A stretch of 64,000 nucleotides of DNA from Bedellia somnulentella (lineage: Eukaryota > Arthropoda > Insecta > Lepidoptera > Bedelliidae), in the NCBI GenBank assembly GCA_963576735.1, contig OY755187.1:16554001-16618000 (forward strand), written 5' to 3'. This document shows positions 31,234 through 42,056 of this stretch, one piece after another. A model generated the notes under the pieces. The model was not told the origin of the DNA. It made no database searches and saw only the letters and a program-made list of their open reading frames with translations. The position numbers and the translations under genes are program-made. The first letter of the stretch is position 1, and every line of letters starts with the position of its first letter.

Positions 31234-34142
31234 CACAGTGATTCGCGTAGAACAAGCTAGATGGACAAAATTATTTTTCGACTCGAATGGCTCTATATGT
31301 GCTTAATCATACGTATTCTGTACTTTGTTTTGCATTTCATGACTTAAGGTAAATGGGAGGGGGGTAGTGTAAATAAAAACACAAAGAATGAAAAAATAAT
31401 ATATATATATATTTAAAAAAATGCAAAAATCATGTATTCTTCCACATTAAACATTTTTCTAAACTTAAAACTAATATAAAAAACAAATGTTTACAAGTCA
31501 GTTACTTAAAAAATAATATTCTATACATGTTACAATCATTCCCTATCAATATCATCATCTGAAGAATCCGACTCTATGTAATCATTTTCATTACGAGGGA
31601 TATTTACATAAGGTCGCGAAATGGGCACTGAAGGCGGGATAACTAATTTTAAAACTTCCGAATTTAACTTTTCAGGTTTTTTCCTGGGTATATCTCTGAA
31701 GGCGTTAATTAAAGGGTCGGATGTAGTTAAAAGCATGTGTAATAAGTCTGTATTCGTGGCAATGCGAGACGTCTTTCGCGTATTGTGCAAGCGAAATCGG
31801 CGCAGGTCTTTATTACGCGCTTCTAGGGCTTCTTCGGAGAATTGTCCAATCGGAAGAAGTGCTGTCTTTATTACCTGTACACTATGCACAAGGATCTTAT
31901 GCACGGTAACGGGCATGAAATACCACGAATACAGACTTAGATACAGCTCACGCGTTTCACGACAAGCTTCTTCAAATTTCTCTAAATTTATATCATAGCC
32001 TGAGGCAAGGGTTCTTAAGATAATATCAAATTTTCTTATGAGCTCAACATTCAAACCTGTAATCTCTGCACTCTTATCTGCATTAGCAAAAAATCTACGC
32101 GCTGTGTTTCCATCGTTTGTGTTTCCGTATCCTGGCTTTGGTTTGTCCACTATCAACCCTTCTTTCTTAAATAACAACTTGATTTTGTCTGAGCGCTGTT
32201 TCACACTTTGTTTTTCATCTGCACTTCGGGCCTGCCATTTTTTGGTGTCAAGGCGATAACTAATGTGTAACAAGCACTCAAAGCTACGAATCCAAGCATG
32301 CAAAGTGGACAAACCAAAGCCAAAATCGTGTTCTACGCTAAAAGTGTCCGTTAAGGGCTCGTTCATCATTTTTGGTGTTGCTTTGCATATATAACAAGTT
32401 TGAGAAGAGCGTGTTTCCGTCAACGCGTTACAAATCTTACCATCTACCATACTAAAGATAAAATTATGTTCAACAGAAATTTGAGTATCACCAACTGAAC
32501 ATAGTGTTGGAAGTAGGAGCGAAACTTCTTCCAACACTTTATTAGTTTCAGCTACAGTGAAATCGGTGGTTTCTTTGGAAAATATAAATTTTATAGGACG
32601 GCAGTTCATTGTCGAAGAAGGGTGGGGATTTTGCCAAATAATTATATCACCATGATACGAGTATAAACGTAATGGCACGAAACAAAATACGAACAAGAAC
32701 TCATCTGTGGCCTCATGATCTTCAAATTTCTGTTTGTAGGTACTGTGGCCGGAACTACCGTCACAGCCCCACTTACTTATTAAAGTGAATGACGAATTTT
32801 GTGGAAGCACACTTCTTATAACTTCTTCCTGTGTTTATACTAATCTCTCAGCAGTTTTGTCTAAAATCGATTGTAGCTTAATTTCTGCGCGTGTTTCCGT
32901 TACAGAAATGTGCTCCGAAGGGGGATAACAGGATAAAAAACACTTACGTATACTATAGTATGATGGAAACACTTTATGTCCCGCCTTCATTTCCCACTTC
33001 CTCGTAGCTTTGTACGTGTGACTTGTACACTTAGCGTCCATATAATAGGCACACGCTTCAATATTGGTGAGAAGTCTTCCATTAGGGCAGGATACATTTT
33101 GCTCAACACTTGTTCCATCACTCGCTCGCTTTATAGCTTGGGCAACGTTCCGCTTGCCTTCCGATCTACTAGCTACTTCTGCAGCAATTGCCAACTCTTT
33201 TGCACTCCACTCAGAAACGATGCCGTCCACACGTCGTTTTTTTGTTATATATGATGACTCCTCAAAGCTCTTTTGAGGTCTTCCCGGTCGCTGAGCACCC
33301 TCAGTAGAAGTGGTGGCAACTGGAGGGTTAACAGACACCTTGAAATGAAAGTCTGTGCCTTCCAGCCATGTTTTATGCATAGAGAGAAACCTTTCCCTAA
33401 TGCGACTAGCACTTTTCCATTTCTGGGCTATTTTCGTGCTACTAGCAGCGATGCTCTTGGTGATTTCACGCAAGGATACTTCGGTTATATTTGAGAGATC
33501 AAATTTAACCGAAAGATAATCGAAAATGCGTGAATTTCTGTTTTCTTTATCGTGTTTGATCCACTCTTCGAAAAATTCAATTTTCGAAACACTAAGCACT
33601 TGCTCTGTAAAAAAAATAAAAAAAAATGTTAGAGCAAAAAAGGAGCATGGAGAATGATGTTTAATATTAAGTTTAGGCTTAGATCTACGACATATATAAA
33701 ATCTAACCCGGAGACATGTGGAGACAAAAAGTTGCAGTCTATAAAACATTTAAAATGAAATTATTTTTTTGTGTTTTTCCCACTATCCTTTAGACCGTAA
33801 AATTTTATTGGATTTAGTTACCTAGGAGTAAGATTTATATAAAAATATAATGTTCTTACCTGTACTAATAGGATCCATAGCACAAAACACTGATTCGTTT
33901 ACTGCACAAGTCATGAGGTGTTGTCGAATGTGTGGCAAAATTGCAACTGAGACGATTACAAATTAGTAATAATCGTCATTACTTACCCTTTAACACCTCA
34001 TTAGCAAGCCATAACGGGACTTTGCACAATCAATTCTTGGAAATGAGATAATAGGGTTGTTCTTGACAACATAAAACGATCAATTCCAGGAAATTGGACA
34101 ATGACTTTTGTCCACCTAGCTTGTTCTACGCGAATCACTGTG
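31234..34142 (-). mobile_element. Transib (RAG1-like) DNA transposon with RSS-like ends
   Basis: 2909 bp. Both ends read CACAGTGATTCGCGTAGAAC and stay matched for about 38 bp with one difference. Flanking 5-bp duplication CGAGC lies at 31229-31233 and 34143-34147. CACAGTG is the exact consensus heptamer of V(D)J recombination signals, and after 24 bp both ends have ACAAAA, like the RSS nonamer. A 5-bp GC-rich duplication is typical of Transib and of RAG transposition. Confidence 0.93.
31536..33878 (-). pseudogene. Transib transposase (RAG1 core homologue), one nonsense codon
   Basis: Exon 1 33878-33860 (MDPIST), donor GTAAGA, acceptor TTTTACAG, exon 2 33604-31536 (EQVLSVSKIEFFEEWI). A single in-frame TAA at about 32834 splits it into 300- and 424-codon halves. 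The second half has RAG1/Transib landmarks. D17 in WGCDGSSGHSTYKQK and D123 in MVDGKICNAL are the first two catalytic Asp. C139-x2-C142 and H304-x4-H309 are the paired zinc ligands of the RAG1 core. E326/327 lies in QFSEEALEARNKD, with E the third catalytic residue. RAG1 and Transib share one ancestor. Apart from the stop I see no damage. Readthrough is possible but not shown. Confidence 0.92.
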
Positions 34143-34402
34143 CGAGCCCCCAAAGTTGTGGGACTAGAGCAGTAAAAACAAACACTTTTAGTTGCGTTTT
34201 TAACTCCTTTTTTATTTTAAACTTATATTTTTTATTACTTTTTTACATCTGTCCAAAACTAAGTTGACTCGCAACCTTTTTTTTTCTCAATCTTTCATCC
34301 TCATCATTCAACTCTTTCACTCTCACCTTTACCATTCCGTTTCACTCATTATATGATATTATAACATTCCTTCCTACATAAATATATTCTTCTCTCAACA
34401 GT
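34143..34402 (-). repeat. 5' LTR and tRNA-Pro-type primer-binding site (split)
   Basis: On the minus strand the LTR candidate runs from TGTTGAGAGAAGAATATA (34402) to CTAGTCCCACA (about 34163). Next comes TGGGGGCTCGTCCGGGAT, an 18-nt site matching the tRNA-Pro primer-binding site known from many retroelements. Its first 10 nt lie at 34152-34143 and the last 8 at 31228-31221. The Transib element sits between, duplicating CGAGC. A partner LTR segment with CGTTTTTAACTCCTTTTTT is at 30430-30490. Confidence 0.7.
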
Positions 34403-34404
34403 GT

Positions 34405-34740
34405 TATTGCTGTTGTGTCACGGATAGGGTATCCGTGACACGGCACACGGAAGCTTTGTTGGCATTTGCTGTTCCGCCAATGACCGCTTGGAAGCTCCCA
34501 GTTGCATAGAACTGCAATGTAATTAAGAGCTGAAGTAGTGGTGATAAATAATCATTTCGTTGGATTCTCGATGGTGGGATCCTTCGTGGCACTTTCCTGA
34601 AGATTCTGCGCACCGTTTCTTTACTGAACCTGAATCGTTCTTTAAATTGGTCCTCACTGAGCGTTTCAAAGAATTTTGGCCGGCTCCTAGGAACTCCTCG
34701 ATGACAGCGTATTTGCCTCCGAGATCAGAGGCACCTCTAG
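34405..34740 (-). pseudogene. HARBI1-like transposase, N-terminal part
   Basis: Minus strand encodes (T)KRNDYLSPLLQLLITLQF followed by YATGSFQAVIGGTANANK and ASVCRVTDTLS, the conserved N-terminal helix-turn-helix region of HARBI1-like proteins. It breaks at 34404 where the LTR element begins and resumes at about 30415. The more distal coding (34620-34740) is full of stops. Confidence 0.7.
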
Positions 34741-34749
34741 TGATAATAA

Positions 34750-35540
34750 TAATGTATCCGGAGGCATCGTCAGAAAGTTGTCGAAACCAATGTGTTTATC
34801 GTCTTTTACTAAAACTTAAACACACAAACAAAACGTAAACTTTCACAAACTTGTATTAGCAAGGCAGAACTAACAGAATTTCTTATTTTATATAAAAAAA
34901 TATATAATGAACGGGGCTAGCTTGTTCCATAGGGCTTTTCAGTGCGCTTTCTGATATTGCTGGGGATTCCGATGGTGTAGTGTAGACGGAGGAGAAATTC
35001 GTGTTACTTGTCTCATTTTATAAAATATATTTTTTAAATAAGAGAATAAATAAGATAATCGCCGGTCTGTTTGTCACTAAAGGATTTAAACGAGGAATTC
35101 GTAGAATATTAGGCAGACGCTCCTGTTGGTTCCTGGGATATTATAAGACATTCTTTTATAGCTTGTCCGGTCTCCCCAACAATGGCCTTATTATATCCTC
35201 TTGAGACTCGGTGCTGATGATGACTCCTTCATTTTTAGTTTTTCTCAGTCCTCGTACTTGCGATTTCATTCCTCAGAACAGATATTTTTTGTACTAGGGT
35301 CTTAGTCTTATCACTAGATATTTTTTTGTCCTTAAGAAATATTGTTATTGAGGTTAGACTCTGGGGTCTTATAAAATCCTTTGGTCCATATATTGGCAAA
35401 AGGAACATTACAATATTACAAGAATTCCATATGGATTCTTTAAGATCTTGGATGATTTCAAGTTACCTCTTTTTTGTTCTAAAACATCAATTTTATGGTT
35501 TGTCAAGTGTTGAATTCTAGATTTAACGTGGTTCTAGATT
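34750..35540. other. Unassigned stretch
   Basis: AT-rich, with short frames on both strands (for example VLRNEIASTRTEKN on minus near 35260) that look like degraded coding sequence. I could not match them to a family. Confidence 0.3.
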
Positions 35541-35544
35541 AGAC

Positions 35545-35655
35545 GTGGGTACCTTCTCTGGACACTAGATGGCGCTGCCATGTGAGTTCAGAAGTATTGG
35601 TACCTCTGCCAACCCCTTCGGGGATAAACGGCGTGAACGTTTATGTTATGTTATG
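35545..35655 (+). mobile_element. tRNA-derived SINE, copy 4 (5'-truncated)
   Basis: Only the 3' third is present: ACGTGGGTACCTTCTCTGG to TTATGTTATGTTATG. 5' truncation is expected for LINE-mobilised SINEs. Confidence 0.8.
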
Positions 35656-35690
35656 TTCTAGATTTTAAAGTCTATCTAGTATAGACTCAT

Positions 35691-36026
35691 CTAGTCGAGC
35701 TCGTCATTCCACCACTCGTACCCTCTATCTTTCGCCGGAACAACAACGCCTAAGTGCTTAGCACAGTCATCCGTCACTATGCAGGAGAAGGACTCTGCCA
35801 TCTCACCCGGTGCCAAATTTGTGTCCAAGGTCCCCATTTGTGAATGAATCGCCGCTTGAAAGAGTTTCCAGTCTGCTCTACGATCCCGAAACCGCACCGG
35901 ACCCCCTGTCGACTCTCCAGAGTTAACGTCCCGGTGAATAGTTAAGGCAGATGTGATTTCAAAAAGAATAAGCCTGTGGTCGCTGGCACTTGCGTCTACT
36001 ATCACTCTCCAGTTGTGTAGCTTCAC
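35691..36026 (-). pseudogene. LINE endonuclease domain fragment (R1-clade-like)
   Basis: Frame WRVIVDASASDHRLILFEI carries the SDH motif that ends APE-type LINE endonucleases, followed by a linker with WKLFQAAI and WWNDELD as in R1-clade ORF2 proteins between endonuclease and polymerase. Only about 110 residues remain. Polymerase is absent on the left, where the frame stops at 35691. Confidence 0.6.
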
Positions 36027-36175
36027 GCTCCACAGTGATTCGTTTAGTAAAAGTTAGGGCTCGGGAATTATTTTATTGGTTTTTTGTAGCCTTAACCCAC
36101 TAATAAGTGCTAAAACGTGGAAATTTATTAATTTACTTCATTCTGAAGTGAAAAAAAAATTAGGTGTGTAAAAAC

Positions 36176-36545
36176 ACATAACATAACATAAACATAAACG
36201 TTCACGCCGAATATCCCCGAAGGGGTTGGCGGAGGTACTAATACTTCTGAACATCACGTGACTTTATCACCTGGTGTTCAGAGTACCCACGTTTTGCATG
36301 GACAGTGTACTCACGTGATAGGGGGCAGGCCTATCGCCGTTTTGTACGAATACACTGTCACATGACTAAGTACAACTCAGCCATGTGGGTTTCCTCACGA
36401 TGTTTTCCCTCACCGTTAACAACCATGATATATTAACCACACATATGTCTTTTGAAAAGACAAATTGGTGTAGGCCCGACCCAGGATTTTAATACTAGTC
36501 GTTTGCACGATAACCGAGTGTTCTACTGGGCTATCACGGTTGGTA
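36176..36545 (-). mobile_element. tRNA-derived SINE, copy 5
   Basis: Minus orientation, nearly full length. The tail ACATAACATAACATAAAC is at 36176 and the head with ATAACCGAGTGTTCTACTGG and GGCTATCACGG is at 36500-36545. Most similar to copy 3 (both carry the GAACATCACGTGACTT segment that copies 1, 2 and 4 lack), so two SINE subfamilies are present. Confidence 0.8.
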
Positions 36546-36954
36546 AAAATCAGTTTTTTTTATTATTGTATAATATTATAAAAATAACATTGTGTTATGA
36601 CATTAATATCACAAAAACTACTTTAGACCCATTGTATGATACAAATATCCTGTTATCGGCACCGGATCAGCGATAAACCTTATATTCATTAAAACATACT
36701 AGATAAAGAACAACCGAGACCAAAAGAGGTTTATTGATAAAAGTTCATTTTCCAAATCTGACTCCACCATACCAGGATATGTATTCAATATGTTAAAAGT
36801 ATATCTAAAATTTGGCTGTGCTATTGGCATTAAAGCATGACTATTTTATAAATTGTTTCATGTTATTTGAAACATTAGAGTTTTTAATTTATTTTGACTT
36901 TTCACATTTCGGGCATTCTGTGTGCATTTTAAGGTTGTGTGCATTTAGTGTGTT
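36546..36954. other. Flank before large hAT element, no gene
   Basis: AT-rich, no feature supported. Confidence 0.4.
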
Positions 36955-37176
36955 GTAAAAATCAGGGGCGCCGGGTTTTTAAAATTCCCGTGGGTGCTCC
37001 AGCTTTTTTAATGACATACTACCTAGTTACTACTAGTACCTACCTACTCGCTAACCTGGGGAATTTTATACCGCCCTGCGCTTCGCAAAGACACCTGCTT
37101 CTAACTTCAGGTTTAAAGCTAGGCTCAAACATTAGACTTGCGGTCGACTACTGAATGGACACAATAAAATACAACA

Positions 37177-37320
37177 TACATACATACATATTCTCACGCC
37201 GTTAGTTCCCATTGGGGTAGGCAGAGACTATCGATCGCCACTTTGTACGATCCTGGCAAACCTCTCTAGCTTCATTCACATCCATCAGTCTTTTCATACA
37301 TGCTCTTTTATTCTTAAAAT
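37177..37320 (+). mobile_element. SINE-like element (ACATAC..CTCACGCCGTTAG)
   Basis: ACATACATACATACATATTC, then GGGGTAGGCAGAGACTATCG. Matches the minus-strand piece at 25890-25965. It lies between the hAT left end and the transposase stop. Confidence 0.65.
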
Positions 37321-37397
37321 ACAAGATATTTGGAAAATATAATTTATTACATTACCCAGCAGTTTGACATGTGCGCCTATTAATAAATATCTTAAAG

Positions 37398-38072
37398 TTA
37401 TTTTTTATTCAATGCGAATGTATTTTGACGAACTACTGCTCTATTTATAAATATGTCGGCAATGTTTTCAAGCTCCAAATCATCTGCTATTTCTCTGTTT
37501 ACATGTACTACCATGTAATTATTAAGTCTTTGCTGAGTCATGGTACTCCTCAAATAAGTTTTTATTCTTAGTAATGCTGAAAATGACCTTTCAGCGGTGC
37601 ATGTTGATACCGGAATGGTTAAAATTATTTTTAATAATTTGATGACTTCTGGTGTCATATCTTTTGTAGATTCGAAATGAGTAGTTATAAAAGAAACCAC
37701 ATCCTCTACACTATTGACTTTGTAATTTTTTGTTTGCGCGATATCTTAAAGCATGTTTCGATGAAGAATCAAACGATCCATATCAAAGTCATCTCCATAA
37801 AAGTTTTTCACATAATTGCTGCTTGTATCATTATTTTACTGAGTAAGAAATAGTTCCATGTTGCTCAAGTGTACCATAGTATCTTTAGTAAAGCGCTGTT
37901 CAATACAGCCTATGACTTTATCTAACACTTCAAAATACATTTTTCGATAAAAGTCAGCTGGACTAGAAAATTTGTGCGGTTCACTAGTAGAGTCGTCTAT
38001 CTTTTTAGGTATTCTCCGTACTTTTGGTGTTTTAGGTTCAACCAATTGGCCTAGACCTCGCTTTTTTAACAT
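37398..38072 (-). pseudogene. hAT element 1 transposase, C-terminal part
   Basis: 38072-37836 encodes LKKRGLGQLVEPKTPKVRR and SPADFYRKMYFEVLDKVIG. 37700-37398 encodes PEVIKLLKIILTIPVSTCTA followed by ERSFSALLRIKTYLRSTM and LNNYMVVHVNREI, the dimerisation domain with the catalytic-Glu region of ZMYM1-like hAT transposases. A stop near 37745 and a break near 37836 separate the two. The missing N-terminal parts are at 38632-38901 and 43690-45000. Confidence 0.8.
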
Positions 38073-38645
38073 ACCCTTTTTATATTATAAATCGATAAAG
38101 GACATCAAACTTAACAACTTTGCCTATGGAATGCCTATCTAAAATATTGTAATTTTCAAAATATAATAATAATAAAAAATTGTCGTACCTAGTTCAAACT
38201 GAGAATGTATACAATGAGATTCCTTGCTTCAGTGAAAATAAAAAATAAAAAAAAAACATTTGATCTATGGTGTAAACAAAAACATAACCTCTTTCGGTAT
38301 TTTCCAGTTCAATCGCTCGCTTACCGGTTTATTTTCATGATATTATTTTTCAACGACGATCAATACAACTGGAAAATACAGAAAGAAGTTATATTTTTGT
38401 TTACAGAGCGAAAAGCATATATCAAATGTTTTTTTTTTTATTTTTTATTTTCACTGAAGCAAGGAATCTCATTGTATACATTCTCAGTTTGAACTAGGTA
38501 CGACAATTTTTAATTATTATTATATTTTGAAAATTACAATATTTTAGATAGGCATTCCATGGGCAAAGTTGTTTAGTTTGATGTCCTTTATCGATTTATA
38601 ATATAAAAAGGGTATGTTATAAAAGCGAGGTCTAGGCCAATTCCA
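38040..38645. repeat. 600-bp near-complete palindrome inside the hAT transposase
   Basis: 38040-38330 is the reverse complement of 38355-38645 with few mismatches, centred near 38342. Outermost matching bases are GGCCTAGACCTCGC, which is transposase coding sequence, then AACATACCCTTTTTATAT. RNA from it would form a hairpin of nearly 300 bp. The copying of host coding bases into both arms argues for an inverted duplication rather than simple insertion of a MITE. Confidence 0.85.
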
Positions 38646-38901
38646 AAATGTGAACCAAATCTACGGTAGATTTCCAGATGCTTTCAAATTTTTCGTCAGT
38701 TCTTTGGGACGATATAACTTCTTTGACTGTATTAATATTATCGACAGCTTTTTGCAGATGCAGAGACATCTTCTGTAACGTAGCATTTAAAGCTTCAATG
38801 CGACCAAGAATTTCTATCAGAATTTTAATGATAAATAGGGATTCGTAAAAAAAAAAAAAGTCAAAAAGTTTATTTTTCAAAATAAAGTTAAATACTAACA
38901 T
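38632..38901 (-). pseudogene. hAT element 1 transposase, middle helical part
   Basis: Encodes IKILIEILGRIEALNATLQK and FESIWKSTVDLVHILEL, the helical region between the second catalytic Asp and the C-terminal domain of this hAT type. It is cut from the C-terminus by the palindrome and from the N-terminus by the LINE. Confidence 0.6.
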
Positions 38902-39217
38902 TTTTTGAACGTCAAAGTTTTAAATTAATCGTTAATCCGTTGCTTCGGAAGGTGTTCGTAAAGAGAAGAAGCAACAAAGAAACTCTTTACATTCACATTT
39001 TTTCATTTTTTCAAAATATGGATTGTACAATTTCAGTTTATAAACATGTTTTTACTTTACAAAAGATTTTCTATGCGACCAAACCAAACGCTAGTTTGAC
39101 ATAATTAAAATAAATTGTCCATCACAAAAACCAATCACATGACGTGAGAAGAAAAATCCTCACCAGACAATTATTCCTAGGAATAACGAGGGAAGATTTA
39201 TAGCTTTACGGACATGG

Positions 39218-41852
39218 TCAGGTGCGCGTTGGGTCCTTGTCGTTTAAAAAATCTTGAACACTGTAGTAAGATTTCTTTAAAAGCATGGCTTTAATTGCCT
39301 TTTTAAAAGATGCCACAGGCAATTCCAATATGTCAGAAGGAAGTTTATTGAACATTTTCAGGGATAGTCCCATAAAGGAGTTACTTACTTTATTAAGTCT
39401 CCACTTCGGTACGTTAAGTTTCACCTTATTCCGAGTGTTAACAGTATGCCTATCACTAACTTTACTAAATTGGCCTATATTCTTTTTGGCATACATTAAA
39501 TTCTCAAATATGTATTGGCAAGGGACAGTTAAAATGCCAATATCTTTAAATTTTTCGCGCAACGAATACCTCGACCTTAACATGTAAATAGATCGGATAG
39601 CTCGCTTTTGTAAGACAAAAACTTTATGAACATCAGCCGCTTTACTTTAAAATACCGTACGACATAATACTATGAAAATAACTGAAATAAACAATGCGAG
39701 CTGTTTCTATGTCTGCTATTTCTCTAATCTTACGCACGGCATACGCTGCTGAGCTCAGCCTTTTAGAAAGTGTTAGTATATGGGGTCCCCATTGCAACTT
39801 AGAATCGATTATTATCCCTAGGAATTTTGTCTCTTTCACTAATTCTACTTTTTCACTGTCGATAACAATATTGGCGTCAACTTGCCTAACATTCGGTAAA
39901 GTAAATTTAATACATTTAGTTTTTTTGGCATTCAGAACCAGGTTATTTACAGTAAACCAATGCAATACCAGTGTGATAGCTTTATTTACGTCGTCAAGAG
40001 ATGTAGAGGATCTCGCTACATTAAATATTAAAGATGTGTCATCTGCAAACATAACTATCTCAGAATACTTTTGTACCATAAATGGTAAATCATTAATATA
40101 AATCAGAAACAGTAATGGGCCAAGTATAGAACCTTGAGGAACGCCCATCTCTATTTCCGATCCTTTCGACGTGGTTCCATTAATATCTACCTTTAAAGTT
40201 CTTTTATCAAGATATGATGCCATTAATTTCAGTGCTTGCTCGTCAAAACCGTAATATTTAAGTTTAGTCAACGCTATTTCCTTTTTTACACAATCAAAAG
40301 CTTTTGTGAGGTCACAAAATATACCTAACGCATCCCGGGAGTTTTCCCATGAATTAAAAATATGTTTCATTAGTGACACTCCTGCATCTACAGTAGACCT
40401 ACCTTTAGTAAAACCATATTGCTCGTCATGGAATATATTATTTTTATTAAAATATGAAAGCATTTGGTTGGACATGATTTTCTCGAAAACCTTACTGAGA
40501 ACTGGTAAAATAGAAATAGGCCTATAGTTGGTAAAGTCCTGACTATCTCCTGATTTATGTAGTGGGATGAGCCTACTTAACTTCATACAGTCTGGAAATT
40601 CTCCAATATCTATACATTTATTAAAAAGTATCGTTAAATGGGGAGCGATTATATTTATTATTCTGTTTATGACGAAAACTGACATTCCTGTTATGTCTTC
40701 GGTTTTTTTAAGATTAATGGTTTTAAAATTTTTAATTATATCATTACTGTCAACATACTTGAAAGAAAACTGTGCTGTTGTTTTGGTAACATTTTGTTCC
40801 AACAACTCAAGAGCTTTCTGGGGACATGAATTTAATTTCTCTGTTGTCTGAGTGGGGGTATTTATAAAATGATTTTCAAAAATGTCAGCAATTTGTGATC
40901 TTGACTGTATCAGTTCATTATCTAATAATAAATTGAGATCATGAGGGGACTTTAGTTTTCCAGTTTCACTGTTAATTATTTTCCAGACAGTCTTACTCTT
41001 GTTAGAAGAATTCTTAATTTTATGTTTTATGCATCTAGATTTAGCTTCACCACAAACTTTTTTGAAAATTTTTGAATAATTTCTGACATAAATAATAAAA
41101 TCTTGGTTGAAGTTATAGGACTTTTCTCTATAAATGTTATATAGGTGATCTCTACTTATTCTAATTCCAGCGGTGGCCCATTCAGCAAAAGAGCATTTTG
41201 TATTACATAGTATTACCTTAGTTTTTAAGATTTTGTTAAATTCTGTTTTTAGCTCATTGATGAAAGAAAGACAATTCTCTAATGTTTCACTGCTTCTCAT
41301 TGGGGGGCTGATGCTAGACCTAATATTATTTTCAAATAAGCTAAGTTTTTTTTCAGTTATCTGTCTACATACAATTGACTTTTTTTTTTCAATGGTTAAT
41401 TCTAAATTTATGAATTGTCCCTTGTGGTCTGAGGTAATGCTATCAAAAAGGAAGTGACCAGAGTAGTCACAATTGCAATAAATATTATCTAAACATGTTG
41501 CAGAGGTCGAGGTAATTCGGGTTGGCTCATTAAATACATTTAGAAGATTAAATGATTGAAAAAATGTTAAGATTCTCTCCTTTACTAGACCCTCACCTAA
41601 TAAGTCAACATTGAAATCCCCACAAACTACAACCTCTCTGGAGCTGCGGGAAGCCATCCCCAAAGCATCCTCCATCGCTGCTTCAAAGATGTCATAGTTA
41701 CCTTTGGGTGGGCGATATACACACAAAATTATATACTTGCTCAATTCAATGCATGAGATTTCTACATGTTGTTCAACAGAGAGTCTACAGATGTCTTTTC
41801 TTTCTTTAAATTTAATGTCTACATATAATAGTATCATACTACCCCCACACAT
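39218..41852 (-). pseudogene. LINE ORF2: endonuclease and reverse transcriptase (CR1/Daphne-like)
   Basis: The 736-codon ORF (41852-39642) has an APE endonuclease tail (CVYRPPKGNYD, VVCGDFNVDLL, DNIYCNCDYSG, SITSDHKGQF) and a full polymerase: LIPLHKSGDSQDFTNYRPIS, QYGFTKGRSTVDA, GIFCDLTKAFDCV, MGVPQGSILGPLLFLIYIND, and catalytic FADDTS near residue 590. A stop near 39640 separates a C-terminal piece (39583-39218, RYSLREKFKDIGILTVPCQY). ORF2 nicks the target and copies the RNA there. The first endonuclease residues are missing upstream of 41852. Inserted in minus orientation into the hAT transposase. Confidence 0.92.
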
Positions 41853-42056
41853 TATGGACTCTGTTAAAACAACTGCCCACCGTGTAATTCTTTAAACTAA
41901 AGTTCATTTGTTCTGTTTTTAACCAGTGTTCTGTCAAACAAAGTATTTTAACATTGTACTTATTAACGAATAACTCTAATTCTAATAATTTGCAGGAAAG
42001 GCTCTGTATGTTCTGATGAACTAGTGAAATATATGCCTTTTCCTTTGTCTTACTAC

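Noticed and set aside
31621..33494. Plus-strand ORFs within Transib
   Set aside because: Shadows of the transposase on the other strand.
38205..38492. 95-codon ORF in the palindrome
   Set aside because: Lies across the palindrome centre; both arms are non-coding inverted copies.
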